Source of the DNA: Lachnospiraceae bacterium | GTDB taxonomy: Bacteria > Bacillota > Clostridia > Lachnospirales > Lachnospiraceae | DNA length: 64,000 nucleotides | Reading direction: 5' to 3' | Assembly (NCBI GenBank): GCA_017428265.1 | Contig: JAFRRD010000037.1 | Location: 21,552-85,551, forward strand | Shown: positions 17,725 to 26,336 of the stretch, in pieces | Position numbering within the stretch: position 1 is the first letter of the stretch | Layout: every line of letters begins with the position of its first letter | Program-made: the position numbers and the translations under genes | The notes under the pieces: generated by a model | What the model saw: the letters and a program-made list of their open reading frames with translations, nothing else | The model's database searches: none | Told to the model about the DNA's origin: nothing

Positions 17725-19317
17725 TCACAGATCAAAGTGTGCTGTATTGTCGCGCTGGTAGGAGCACCAGCTGACATTCTCGGTCAGTTCCTCGCGGGCG
17801 ATGAGGCAAAGCAGGCCGGGCGTCTCGCCGAAGCGGTCAATGCGGTCCCGGACCGTCCGGTAAAAGCGTTCCATTTTGACATGGTCGGACGTCACCCGGG
17901 AAAGCGACAGGCGGCCGTAATAATGCGAGATGAACAGGGCTGCCGCCGACACGCTGCCGAGAAGCAGTTTGGACAGGGTGCGGTATTTCTCCGCTTCCGC
18001 GATCTGCCGGGAGAACGGCAGAAGGCCGCCCCAGACGGCCTCAAACACCAGCACGGCGAAATACAGCCCGATGCTGATCCGCAGGGCGGCGCCGACGATC
18101 CGCTCGCTGCTCCTGAATGCACGCCCGGAGTGTCCGATCGCCTTCTCATGGTATCTGCGCTGCTGTTCCACCCATACGTCCCGTATGGCGTGAACGGCCT
18201 TCGGCGCACCGGCGGCGGCACAGGCGTTCAGGGCCGCGGCGACCCATCCGGCCTCGGTCTTTGCCGACCACGGAAGAATATCCGCGACGGTTCCGCCTCT
18301 TCCGGCATAGCGCAGAAACGCCTGTACCCGCATGCCTTCCGCGAGCATCCGGTATTCCAGATAGCGGCGGTGTGACGCGATGCGTTTTCCGCGGCGCTGC
18401 AGGATCCAGGCCAGCAGCAGCATGGCCCCGCAGACAAGGATCATCCAATGCAGTTCGGCCTCATCGTAAAGCAGAAAGGCGACGGTGATGACCGTGCTGA
18501 TGACCGCCAGTGCAGCAAGAAGCCGCCGATACCGTTCCGCAAAGCGGATGCTCAGGGCATCCGCTTTTTCGTACAGCGTTTCCAGCCGGTCCAGGCATTC
18601 GTCCGGCTCACGCTCCGCAGGCAGCAGTGCCCGCTGCGGCCGAGGTTCCTGTCCGGCCAGTTTATTGAACTCATCGGTACGCGCCAGAGTCAGCTCAAAG
18701 GCTGCCTCGTCACCGAGGAAACGGACCTTTCCCGCGCCTTCACCCTCAGCCCCGCTTCTCGGCGTCCGAACCTGCCACACAGGGCAGTTCCCGCCCAACG
18801 GGATCGCATTTTTCGGCTCATAGGCGCCTTCCAGGGCAAAACCTACGGTTTCAGCGGTCCCGCAGGACAGCGCCGCCGTTTGATCTCCGTCCCAGAGTGC
18901 AAGCAGCACATGCGCATGCGCCGCCACGAAGATGCCGGCCTGCCGGTAGGCAAAGTCCCTGTCCGGCGAAAGCGGCGCCTGCTCCGTTTCAGGCGCAATG
19001 AAGCACTCTTTTGCGGCGCCGCAGAGGGTCCGGAACCGAAGCAGTTCCTCCCCGGAAAAGTCCTTCTCATATTCTTCCTGCGCCATCGGCAGGACGACTG
19101 TCAGCGGGATCGAAAGTTTGAGCGCCGCCTCGGCACAGAGCTGATCCGCGCTCCGGGCAAGGCTGTTCAGCATGACGATCCCGGAGTGCGGACACTTTTC
19201 ACGGAGCGCCAGGAGTATCTTTTCCACGGCGTTGCAAAGCGCGTCACGGTCTTCGGGCCTGATGTCCCGATGTCCCGTCACGCCGACAACGATCGGAACC
19301 GTATCGCGCAGCACCAT
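17725..19317 (-). CDS. SLOG-like domain fused to four-helix (SLATT-like) membrane module
   Basis: 530 residues. Residues 8-165 look like a Rossmannoid nucleotide-binding SLOG domain (DprA/LOG superfamily): VVGVTGHRDIRPEDRDAL at the start, SLARSADQLCAEAAL, VLLALWDGD at about 137-145 and a Gly-Thr loop CGTAETVGFAL near 152-162. A helical linker follows (225-265). Then come two pairs of membrane helices, about 266-284 with 288-306 and 406-428 with 449-466, separated by cytosolic helices, as in SLATT-type putative pore proteins. The start was set at 19315-19317 because AAAGGAG is 5 nt upstream. It begins 13 nt after the HD-domain gene and shares its operon. Inference: ligand-controlled membrane effector. 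SLATT assignment is tentative. Confidence 0.7.
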   Translation of the reverse strand: MVLRDTVPIVVGVTGHRDIRPEDRDALCNAVEKILLALREKCPHSGIVMLNSLARSADQLCAEAALKLSIPLTVVLPMAQEEYEKDFSGEELLRFRTLCGAAKECFIAPETEQAPLSPDRDFAYRQAGIFVAAHAHVLLALWDGDQTAALSCGTAETVGFALEGAYEPKNAIPLGGNCPVWQVRTPRSGAEGEGAGKVRFLGDEAAFELTLARTDEFNKLAGQEPRPQRALLPAEREPDECLDRLETLYEKADALSIRFAERYRRLLAALAVISTVITVAFLLYDEAELHWMILVCGAMLLLAWILQRRGKRIASHRRYLEYRMLAEGMRVQAFLRYAGRGGTVADILPWSAKTEAGWVAAALNACAAAGAPKAVHAIRDVWVEQQRRYHEKAIGHSGRAFRSSERIVGAALRISIGLYFAVLVFEAVWGGLLPFSRQIAEAEKYRTLSKLLLGSVSAAALFISHYYGRLSLSRVTSDHVKMERFYRTVRDRIDRFGETPGLLCLIAREELTENVSWCSYQRDNTAHFDL

Positions 19318-19330
19318 ACCGTCTCCTTTT

Positions 19331-21361
19331 TCAGTCAAGTTTATAGATCCGCAGCCCGTCAAATTTACGGATCAGCTTCAGCATCGAGTTGAACGGTTTC
19401 CAGTCCTTGCCCTGGTCTGCTTCGGGCAGCTGCAGATAGTGCCGCGCGATCTCAAGATCGCCGAAATCGCCGTTGATGCACAGTTTGTGCTGCCGCATCT
19501 GTTCGCGCAGGGCGGCGCGGTCTGTATCCTCATCAAGGGCAGCGGTCTCATACAGGTTTCCCGCGGTCCAGCCCATCGCACGGTAGGCCCGGACCCAGCG
19601 GGCATGCTCCATCGGCGCGAACACGGCACACTGCTCTTCGGTAAACGAACGAAGCATTTCAAAGTCGACGGGGCGGTCCGTATAGAAGCAATCGATCGCG
19701 TTCAGATATTTCGCAAAGTTCTTGACCTGATTGATGTTGCTCAGCTGATATTCCAGGGACATCTCGTCGAAATCGCGTTCGAGCTGCTCCGCCGAGATCC
19801 CGTCTTCCTTTCCTTCGTAGCGGTAGCGTCCGTTGATCGCCACGGCAAAATCGTACATATGCAGGAAACTGCTGCCGGAAAGGTACGTGTGCTTGCTCTT
19901 TCTGTCCGCGGTGCGCATGAACGTCGCGACAAAGAGGGGATAATCGGACAGATCGACGATCTTTTCGATATCCGTGCGGAAACGCTGTTCTTTCTCAGCC
20001 ATGTCGCTGAAGGCCTTCAGGCGGGGCGGATCCCCAGCGGAACCGTTTTGTTCCCAGGCACGGTATTCTTCTTCGTATCGGCCGATTTTCTCGGATTCCT
20101 CGGCGTCAAAGCAATAGAGCGCGTGGATCATGCCCCGGCTGAGATCGAACTCCGCATCCATCGGATGCAGCTCGGTCCGCGAGTTTCTGCCGTAGGCGGT
20201 GCGGTCCCAGCACTGCAGCTCGTCGCACAGCATCAAAAGGAAGGCGAGCGGGTGCAGCTCCGCCTTCAGCGGCGCCCTGCGCTTCTTTTTGTCTTTATAG
20301 AAGGCGATCGCAAACTTGAACATGCTGTTGTGCAGCATGATCGCCGTCAGCGCATCGACGTGCGCTTCGGTGAGCGCTTCCGCCCCGAGCACCTCGGCCA
20401 GTTCCTGATACAGGCGCGTGGCACTGAAATAGGCGTGATCCATGAAATAGCCGAAGCGTTCCGGTTCGGTGGGCTTGCTGCGGATCGTATCGAGAAGGTA
20501 ATCCTCCAACACACCGTATGCTTCGCCGAGCCGCTTTTCGATCCCGTAAGCCAGCAATGCCTCAACGGAATCGAACGGCCGGCCCATCAGCTTCGAAAAA
20601 TGCTTTTTCGCCGCGCTGCTCATGCCGGTCAGGCAGTCCAGATCGCGATAGGCCAAATACAGGCTGCCCGGACCGCGATCCCTGCGGTCGACCTCAAAAT
20701 AGGCAAGCACCTGCTCGAACGGGATCTCAAAGGGATAGCCGATGTCGTGGAACAGCGACGTCAGCCCCCAGTACTCGAGGAAGAACGCCGCGGCCGCATG
20801 CTCATCCTGTTCCGGCTCGAAGCCGTAGAACGTCTGGAAGGTCCTGCGGAACTGCTCATTCGTTTCATAGATCGCCAGGCCGAGCGCGAACACATAGACC
20901 GAATGCGAATAATGATCGCGGTGCTTCATCAGAAGCGTGCTCGCGTTCGATTCAAACTCGGACAGCAGCTCGATCATCTTGCTCGACTGCGCGTAGGTCC
21001 CCAGAAACATCCTCAAAAAGCTGTAATAAACGGTATAGGCGTCCTCTGCGACGCCGGAGCCGATGAAGTTCTCCAGTTCGCGCTCCAGGCAGAGACGGTC
21101 GATGTCCATCTGCATGTCATACGGGATCTGATTCCGCGCAAGGCCCGTGCCCAGATACTGTCCGGTCCGCTCTTCCTTCCGGGTCTTTTCGGGCGAGAAG
21201 CGGAGCCCCTCGCAGCGCTCATGCAAAAAGCGCAGCGCCGCGGATCTCAGGTCATTTCCCTCGTTTCCCGCGCCGTACAGTTCCGGTTCAAACGGTCCGA
21301 CGTCCGTGCCGAAGCGCTCCCGGTTCACTTTTCTCATCTTCTCCAATGCGGTATATGCCAT
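19331..21361 (-). CDS. Large HD-domain protein with RyR-like C-terminus
   Basis: 676 residues, no membrane segment. A divergent HD metal-phosphohydrolase core spans about 140-390: HRDHYSH (147-153), the signature SLFHDIGYP with His 205-Asp 206, DHAYFSA (308-314), IMLHNSMF with His 344, and LLMLCDELQCWDR with Asp 380. HD enzymes of this kind often act on nucleotides. Near the C-terminus, MEHARWVRAYRAMGWTAG (584-601) followed by a His/Cys-containing segment resembles RyR domains, which are predicted ligand-binding modules. GAGGAG precedes the ATG. It is the first gene of a two-gene operon with the SLOG-like membrane protein. The exact substrate and family are unknown to me. Confidence 0.7.
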   Translation of the reverse strand: MAYTALEKMRKVNRERFGTDVGPFEPELYGAGNEGNDLRSAALRFLHERCEGLRFSPEKTRKEERTGQYLGTGLARNQIPYDMQMDIDRLCLERELENFIGSGVAEDAYTVYYSFLRMFLGTYAQSSKMIELLSEFESNASTLLMKHRDHYSHSVYVFALGLAIYETNEQFRRTFQTFYGFEPEQDEHAAAAFFLEYWGLTSLFHDIGYPFEIPFEQVLAYFEVDRRDRGPGSLYLAYRDLDCLTGMSSAAKKHFSKLMGRPFDSVEALLAYGIEKRLGEAYGVLEDYLLDTIRSKPTEPERFGYFMDHAYFSATRLYQELAEVLGAEALTEAHVDALTAIMLHNSMFKFAIAFYKDKKKRRAPLKAELHPLAFLLMLCDELQCWDRTAYGRNSRTELHPMDAEFDLSRGMIHALYCFDAEESEKIGRYEEEYRAWEQNGSAGDPPRLKAFSDMAEKEQRFRTDIEKIVDLSDYPLFVATFMRTADRKSKHTYLSGSSFLHMYDFAVAINGRYRYEGKEDGISAEQLERDFDEMSLEYQLSNINQVKNFAKYLNAIDCFYTDRPVDFEMLRSFTEEQCAVFAPMEHARWVRAYRAMGWTAGNLYETAALDEDTDRAALREQMRQHKLCINGDFGDLEIARHYLQLPEADQGKDWKPFNSMLKLIRKFDGLRIYKLD

Positions 21362-21393
21362 GATACTGTCTCCTCATCCGGTCCTGTGATCTC

Positions 21394-21422
21394 ATTTTAT
21401 TTCAGCCGCATGGTGCCGTCAA
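21394..21422 (-). promoter_or_regulatory. Promoter of the HD/SLOG-like operon
   Basis: Minus strand: -35 TTGACG (21417-21422), 17-bp spacer, -10 TAAAAT (21394-21399). It is near consensus, with a short leader of about 25 nt. Confidence 0.75.
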
Positions 21423-21478
21423 GGGATTCTTTTGCGCGCCGCCGGCGGGTTCCGAATGACAAACGGGAAAGAATCTGC

Positions 21479-21484
21479 TATGAT
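21479..21484 (+). promoter_or_regulatory. Possible -10 box for the HAD phosphatase gene
   Basis: TATGAT, 73 nt before the ATG at 21557. TGACAA 17 bp upstream could be a poor -35. The call is tentative. Confidence 0.35.
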
Positions 21485-21556
21485 GGCTATGTCCGGTCCC
21501 GTACGGGTATCCGCTCAAAAAGAAACAGGACCGCTGAGGCCAGCCGGGGAGGCACC

Positions 21557-22198
21557 ATGTACGATATCATTTTATTCGATCTTGACGGCACGCTTTCGGA
21601 CTCCGGTCCCGGGATCATGCATTCCGTGCGCTATGCGCTGGCCAAATACGGCATCACCGGGGAAAGCGACGCGGCCCTCCGGCGCTTCGTCGGCCCGCCC
21701 ATGATCGAGTCTTTCATGAAGTTTTACGGTTTTTCCCACGAGCAGGCGGTGCAGGCGCTTGCGTACTACCGTGAGGATTACCTGGCCGGCGCGATCTATA
21801 TGAACACACCCTACGAGGGCATGGAAGAAACGCTCCGTGCCCTGAAGGCGCGCGGGAAGATCCTTGCTGCGGCGACCGGCAAGCCCACGCCCATGGCTGA
21901 GGACGTGCTGCGGCACTTCGGCTGGGAAGGATATTTTGCTTTCATCGCCGGCGCGACCATGGATGAGAGCCGCTCGGAAAAGCACGACATCATCAACTAT
22001 GCCCTGGAAGCGCTCAGGGAGAGTGATAAGTCCCGCGTGCTGATGGTCGGCGACCGCGACAACGACGTCTTCGGTGCAGAGAAAGCCGGCGTTGCCTGCT
22101 GCGGCGTCCTCTGGGGCTACGGCAGCCGCGGGGAGCTCGAAGGCGCCGGAGCAAAGTACATCATTGAAAAGCCGGAAGACCTGCTCGGGCTCGTCTGA
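21557..22198 (+). CDS. HAD hydrolase, phosphoglycolate phosphatase-like
   Basis: 213 residues. Motif I FDLDGTLSDSG puts the catalytic Asp at 8 and the acid-base Asp at 10. A helical cap follows (about 15-80) with RRFVGPPM, then motif II AAATGKP, motif III Lys in SEKHDIINYAL and motif IV MVGDRDNDVFGAEKAG. This matches the Gph/PpaX subgroup, which acts on phosphoglycolate or pyrophosphate. The open frame extends far upstream antisense to the HD gene, but the protein family begins at MYDIILFDLDG, with GGGGAGG before the ATG. Monocistronic; substrate unproven. Confidence 0.9.
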   Translation: MYDIILFDLDGTLSDSGPGIMHSVRYALAKYGITGESDAALRRFVGPPMIESFMKFYGFSHEQAVQALAYYREDYLAGAIYMNTPYEGMEETLRALKARGKILAAATGKPTPMAEDVLRHFGWEGYFAFIAGATMDESRSEKHDIINYALEALRESDKSRVLMVGDRDNDVFGAEKAGVACCGVLWGYGSRGELEGAGAKYIIEKPEDLLGLV

Positions 22199-22209
22199 CG
22201 GCAGCATGC

Positions 22210-22245
22210 AAAAAAGAGTACCGGACAGTTCCGGTACTCTTTTTT
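22210..22245. terminator. Bidirectional terminator
   Basis: A 15-bp stem (AAAAAAGAGTACCGG and complement) with a 6-nt loop and T runs in both directions, between the converging HAD and M28 peptidase genes. Confidence 0.92.
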
Positions 22246-22275
22246 TGTTTTGTCGCAGGGACGATCCTGCTGCCG

Positions 22276-23520
22276 TCAGTCTTCTCTCCGCTTGCGGTTC
22301 ATGTATTCGTCGAGTTCCTTCTTCACCTTCTCGGGGATCTCGCGCTTCACCGGGCATTTGGCCGCGTCGGCCATTTCCTTCGTGAAGGCGTTGATGAAGG
22401 CGCAGTCGTCGAGGATCTGCTTATCCGAAAGCACGGCCGGAGTGTCGTAGCGGTTGTGGATCGGCGCCATGTTCGGGCCGGCGAGGCGCGCAAAGGACAG
22501 CGCCGGGACGCCCTTGTCGGCAAACGGCGTAGAGTCGCTTGAATAAACACCGCTCGAGGCCTTGATGCCGAAACCGCGGATCGAGGCGAAATAGCGGATG
22601 TACTGCACGAGGCCTTCTTCGGCGCTCACCCGCGCGATGAAGCGGCCCATGTAGGTACCGATCATATCCAGGTTGATGTTCAGGGCGATCTTTTCCAGTT
22701 CCTCTTCATGCGCCGCGACGTAGGCCTTGGAACCGAGCAGGCCCCGTTCCTCGCTCCCACAGAAGACAAAGCGCAGGCCGTAGCGGTGCTTCGTCCCGTG
22801 CAGGGCTTCGATCGCCGCGAGCAGCCCGATGCAGCCGCTCATGTTGTCGTAGGAACCGCGGGACAGGGGCGTTGTGTCATAGTGGGCCGTCATCACGATC
22901 CACTCGTCGCTTTCACCGGGCAGTTCCGCAACCACGTTGTGCGATTCACCCTCGAATTCGTCCTGCTCCACGCGGATCTTCACCGTCTTCGCGCCGCTTT
23001 TTACCAGTTCGAAGGCATCCTTTGCATTGATGCTGACCGCAAGCAGCTTTTCGGCCTCGCCGACGACGTGCGGCCGCAGTTCCTTGTGATCGATGTCGCG
23101 GTCGGCGAAGTTCACGTTCCCGTCGTAGGTGATGATGCCTTTCGCGCCGTTTTTGACCAGGTCCTGATAGGTGAAATGGCCGATCCCGGTGTCAAGCATC
23201 ACGATGCTGCCCGCCGCCTTCACAAGCGACGCCGGATCGGTATCCGGCAGGTACACGAGCGGTGCTTCGGTCTCGCCGCTGCCGCAGAGTTTATAGCCCT
23301 TGCAGGGGACACCGCGCATCCCGCCGCCCGGAAGGACCGCCGTCAGCGAGGCCGCCTTCACCGTGGCCATTTCCACCGGGAAAGCCTCCAGATGCGCCGG
23401 CGCACCGAGCTTTTCGCAGGCTGCCTTCAGGTATTCCGCGGCCTTCAGTTCCTCAGCCGTACCGCTTGTGTGAACGTAATCCGTGTCCTTTAAGATCTGT
23501 CTGACCTGTTTTCTGTTCAT
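22276..23520 (-). CDS. M28 family zinc aminopeptidase
   Basis: 414 residues. A protease-associated (PA) insert occupies about 110-190. The di-zinc catalytic core follows: TAHYDT, GSYDNMSG, FCGSEERGLLGS, LNINLDMIG, and a final His in APIHNRYDT, which supply the two metal-binding sets expected of M28. There is no signal peptide, so the enzyme is cytosolic. AAGGAGG precedes the ATG. It is the last gene of an operon with the NUDIX and histidine-phosphatase genes. It probably trims peptides; the exact specificity is unknown. Confidence 0.92.
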   Translation of the reverse strand: MNRKQVRQILKDTDYVHTSGTAEELKAAEYLKAACEKLGAPAHLEAFPVEMATVKAASLTAVLPGGGMRGVPCKGYKLCGSGETEAPLVYLPDTDPASLVKAAGSIVMLDTGIGHFTYQDLVKNGAKGIITYDGNVNFADRDIDHKELRPHVVGEAEKLLAVSINAKDAFELVKSGAKTVKIRVEQDEFEGESHNVVAELPGESDEWIVMTAHYDTTPLSRGSYDNMSGCIGLLAAIEALHGTKHRYGLRFVFCGSEERGLLGSKAYVAAHEEELEKIALNINLDMIGTYMGRFIARVSAEEGLVQYIRYFASIRGFGIKASSGVYSSDSTPFADKGVPALSFARLAGPNMAPIHNRYDTPAVLSDKQILDDCAFINAFTKEMADAAKCPVKREIPEKVKKELDEYMNRKRRED

Positions 23521-23576
23521 GGCAACCTCCTTTTCTGCTTCTTATGTACTGCTTGCTGTTTCCCGCGCCGCGCTGC

Positions 23577-24155
23577 TCAGGCGTGGTCCGGGACCGGGGT
23601 GTGCGCCGGGGCGTCGTCCGCGATCTCGAAACGGATCGGCTCCGCGTTCGGGGTGTAGATTGACTTCATCGGCCGTCCCTTCGGAAAGCCGTTGAAATAG
23701 CAGTGGACCGCCCGCGCCGCCCCGCCGTGCATTGCGAGCATCACGCATTTGCCCGGGTTGTCGCGGCGAATGTCGTCCAGGCATTCATAGACGCGGGCAA
23801 AGACCTCGTGCACCGTTTCCGCGCCTTCAAAACGCCTGTTCTTGTCATAGTCCCAAAACTCCACGCCGGGGTAGTCGCAGTAACGCACGGCCTCGAAGAT
23901 GCCGTACTCGCGCTCCCGAAGCCGCGGCTCGGAAATGATGGGCACGTTGTGGCATTCGTTGATGATCTCCGCGGTCCGGTAGGCCCGGACGAGCGGGGAG
24001 GAATAAATGATGTCCAGCGGGATGTCCTTCATCAGATCCCGCGCGCGGGCGGCCTGTTCCAGGCCCCTTTCGTTGAGCGGGATGTCCGTCGTTCCCTGCA
24101 CGATCTCGCGGGCGTTCCAGTCGGTCTCGCCGTGGCGTACCAGGTAAAAGATCAT
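23577..24155 (-). CDS. Histidine phosphatase family protein
   Basis: 192 residues of the phosphoglycerate mutase/acid phosphatase branch. RHGETDW holds the phosphorylated His at 8; SSPLVRAYRTAEII and a late MLAMHGGAARA supply the second Arg and His. The size and lack of mutase-specific inserts point to a small-molecule phosphatase (CobC/GpmB-like). The ATG overlaps the NUDIX stop (ATGA). Substrate not determinable. Confidence 0.9.
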   Translation of the reverse strand: MIFYLVRHGETDWNAREIVQGTTDIPLNERGLEQAARARDLMKDIPLDIIYSSPLVRAYRTAEIINECHNVPIISEPRLREREYGIFEAVRYCDYPGVEFWDYDKNRRFEGAETVHEVFARVYECLDDIRRDNPGKCVMLAMHGGAARAVHCYFNGFPKGRPMKSIYTPNAEPIRFEIADDAPAHTPVPDHA

Positions 24156-24622
24156 ATCGTCAGCTCCTTTCCGTCGAGAACGGCTTCGGCCAGCCGGTCG
24201 CCCTCATAGCGCAGCTTCAGCGAGAAAAACGGTGCGCCGTCCTCGAGAAGCCTCATGAAAATGCGGTCGCCCTCCCACTGCGGCAGGGCGGCAAAGTCCG
24301 CCTTTTTGATCCAGGCGATCTCGCCTTCGTCGCAGTCCCTGAGCGTGCCTTCGAACTCTTCCGCAGTGAAGAGGTGCATGTACTCACCCTGATAAAGGTC
24401 GCTCACGAAGGTCACGATCCCGCGGTAGCGAAGGTCGGTCAGCAGGAGCCCCGTCTCCTCTTTCACCTCGCGCAGGATCCCCTCCTCGGGGCTCTCGTTT
24501 TCCTCGAGCTTGCCGCCGAAACCGATCCATTTGTCGCGGTTCAGGTCATTTTCCTTCTTTACCCGATGGAGCATCAGATACTCGTCACCGCGGGAAATAT
24601 AGCAAAGCGTGGTATTGATCAT
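24152..24622 (-). CDS. NUDIX hydrolase, 8-oxo-dGTP diphosphatase-like
   Basis: 156 residues. The Nudix box runs from GGKLEENESPEEG to REVKEETGL (about 36-60) with all the metal-binding Glu residues. The start TTLCYISRGDEYLMLHR and a KWIGFGGK segment resemble the MutT-like 8-oxo-dGTP hydrolases of Firmicutes. It opens the operon with the histidine phosphatase and M28 peptidase. Role in nucleotide-pool cleaning is likely but not proven. Confidence 0.88.
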   Translation of the reverse strand: MINTTLCYISRGDEYLMLHRVKKENDLNRDKWIGFGGKLEENESPEEGILREVKEETGLLLTDLRYRGIVTFVSDLYQGEYMHLFTAEEFEGTLRDCDEGEIAWIKKADFAALPQWEGDRIFMRLLEDGAPFFSLKLRYEGDRLAEAVLDGKELTI

Positions 24623-24733
24623 CTTCTCTCCTTACGGCCTGTTATAACACGGAAAGCGCCGTCATCCCGGGGATGGCCGCGCTTTTCCGGCTCCGTATTA
24701 ATGAACTTGCAGCCGCGTCCGTCAAAGCAGTGT

Positions 24734-25720
24734 TTATTCCCCTTTGAATCCGTCATAGCGGAAATGCGCATAGATCGGCTTCGATACGGGGGAACTGAGC
24801 TGGCAGGTCGTCAGATAGTCCTCTTCGAAAAGGCTCTGTCCCGTCGACGCGAGCTGCAGCACGTAGGGCACGCCGTCTTCCGCGCGGCGCGTGGACACCA
24901 TGCAGATGTGCGCCGAAGATGCCGGATCACCGGTCACCACGATATCGCCAGGCTGCCATTCCTCGTATTCGTACGGGTTGGTCGTCAGGCTGACCGCGTG
25001 GCTCTTAAAGAAACAGTACTGGTTCCGCACGCGGCGGAAATTGATGTTTTTGTCAAAATTCTCCGTAACGCGGATATAGTTTTCGGGATGAGCCTCCATG
25101 TCGGCGTTGATCAGCGCCATCAAGTCATAGCCGGCTGCCTTGAAGGCGAAAGCGATCACGTCGGTGCAGACACCGTAGATCACGCCCCCGGCGTCGGCAA
25201 AAGGATAGCCGCCCTGGTAGTAGGCGCTGCTCTTGTACTGCGGGTTTTTCGCCAGAAATTCCCCTGCGCCCTGCACGAACTGGGTCTGGTCGTCGATGCC
25301 GTCACCGTTCGCATCGTACGGGCTCGTATAATCGGTCAGGCCGAAGTCCTTCCCCGTCAGGATATATTTCCCGGGTGCGCGGGTGTAGGGCACCTGCAGC
25401 TCGCCGGTATATTCGGTATCGGTCTCGCGGACGTCGACATAGCCGGTATCGGGCGCCGAGGTCTGCGGCTCGGTCTGCAAAGCGCTTTCCGTTTCCTTTT
25501 CCGTCTCTTTTGTCTTCTCCGTCGGGATCTTTACGGAGCCGGGCTCGATCACCGGCAGCGTGTGGTTCTGCGCTTCGGTGCTCGAGGTCCGGTCCGGATC
25601 CATGTATTTGTCCCAGATGATCGTGCTGATCTTGACGCCGACAAAAAGCAGGAGCAATACCCCTGCCACCGCCAGCAGCGGCTTAAGCCACCATATTTTC
25701 GTCTTTTTCCTATTGCTCAT
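24734..25720 (-). CDS. Membrane-anchored DUF1287 protein
   Basis: 328 residues. Basic N-terminus, one membrane helix (about 12-33), then a Thr/Glu/Lys-rich low-complexity stalk (about 44-95). The rest is DUF1287: DANGDGIDDQTQFV, YYQGGYPFADAGGVIYGVCTD, NINFRRVRNQ and EWQPGDIVV followed by SAHICMVS. The invariant Cys in GVCTD and the late His are arranged like the NlpC/P60 or CHAP amidase fold, so it may act on the cell wall outside the membrane. The start was set to the ATG at 25720 with GAGGT upstream. Its activity has not been deduced. Confidence 0.85.
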   Translation of the reverse strand: MSNRKKTKIWWLKPLLAVAGVLLLLFVGVKISTIIWDKYMDPDRTSSTEAQNHTLPVIEPGSVKIPTEKTKETEKETESALQTEPQTSAPDTGYVDVRETDTEYTGELQVPYTRAPGKYILTGKDFGLTDYTSPYDANGDGIDDQTQFVQGAGEFLAKNPQYKSSAYYQGGYPFADAGGVIYGVCTDVIAFAFKAAGYDLMALINADMEAHPENYIRVTENFDKNINFRRVRNQYCFFKSHAVSLTTNPYEYEEWQPGDIVVTGDPASSAHICMVSTRRAEDGVPYVLQLASTGQSLFEEDYLTTCQLSSPVSKPIYAHFRYDGFKGE

Positions 25721-25785
25721 AAACAACCTCTGTGTGCCTTGCGGCACGCTGCTCAGTTTAGCATAATTGCGTCCTTAATGCAAGC

Positions 25786-25814
25786 ATGAGCCCCTGCTGT
25801 ACGCAGAGGCTCAT
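25786..25814 (-). terminator. Hairpin after zapA
   Basis: ATGAGCCCCTGC and GCAGAGGCTCAT pair over 12 positions with one mismatch and a 5-nt loop, 21 nt after the zapA stop. No T run, so it may be weak. Confidence 0.5.
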
Positions 25815-25834
25815 CGCTTCCGTATTCAGGGCCT

Positions 25835-26155
25835 TTATGCCTGATCCTGCTCCGTGAGGCGCCGCGAGACCAGTTCGTGCTTCAATTCGTAAACGCTGCG
25901 TTCCAGCACTTCCTGCCGGGCCTTCAGTTCCTCGACCTTCTCCTGCGATTTGAAATAATCGTCCGCCAGATTCAGGGCCAGCATGACCTGCTGCATTTCC
26001 GGTTTCTGACGCAGGAATCCCGAGGTGCCGCGCAGCTCGGTCCATTTCCCGTTGACATAGGTCGCCACGCGCTGCAGATAAGCCTCGTCCTCGTAGCCGC
26101 CCAGGCGGTACATCTTCCCCATCAGGTTAACATCCGTAAATATCTTGTCTGCCAT
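25835..26155 (-). CDS. zapA: Cell division protein ZapA
   Basis: 106 residues. The N-terminal half (MADKIFTDVNLMGKMYRLGG, then a YLQRVATYVN segment) is the ZapA/DUF710 globular head that binds FtsZ; the C-terminal half is a long coiled coil (about 60-100). ZapA crosslinks FtsZ filaments at midcell. The frame is open further upstream, but GGAGG sits just before the ATG at 26153-26155. Its own promoter lies upstream. Confidence 0.9.
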   Translation of the reverse strand: MADKIFTDVNLMGKMYRLGGYEDEAYLQRVATYVNGKWTELRGTSGFLRQKPEMQQVMLALNLADDYFKSQEKVEELKARQEVLERSVYELKHELVSRRLTEQDQA

Positions 26156-26191
26156 AAAATGCCTCCGGCTGTCTGTCTCATTAACAGATAT

Positions 26192-26220
26192 ATTATACGG
26201 CGCCGTTTTCCAAATGGCAA
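26192..26220 (-). promoter_or_regulatory. Promoter of zapA
   Basis: Minus strand: -35 TTGCCA (26215-26220), 17-bp spacer, -10 TATAAT (26192-26197), about 35 nt before the ATG. Confidence 0.78.
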
Positions 26221-26238
26221 GAGAGAAAAACCCATAAA

Positions 26239-26275
26239 TTGGGGGCAGAATGGAAAAATATCCGTTCTGCCCCAA
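26239..26275 (-). terminator. Inverted repeat after ruvB
   Basis: TTGGGGGCAGAA and TTCTGCCCCAA pair over 11 bp around a 14-nt A-rich loop, 60 nt after the ruvB stop. There is no adjoining T tract. Confidence 0.5.
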
Positions 26276-26336
26276 GATATAGCGGTATGCGGGAGGCGGC
26301 ATTGCCTCCGCGATGCCCCGGCCGGCTGTTCCGTCC

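Noticed and set aside
19172-21556. Upstream extension of the HAD phosphatase frame
   Set aside because: It runs antisense through the HD gene. The conserved HAD family begins at 21557 with a ribosome site, so the extension is not coding.
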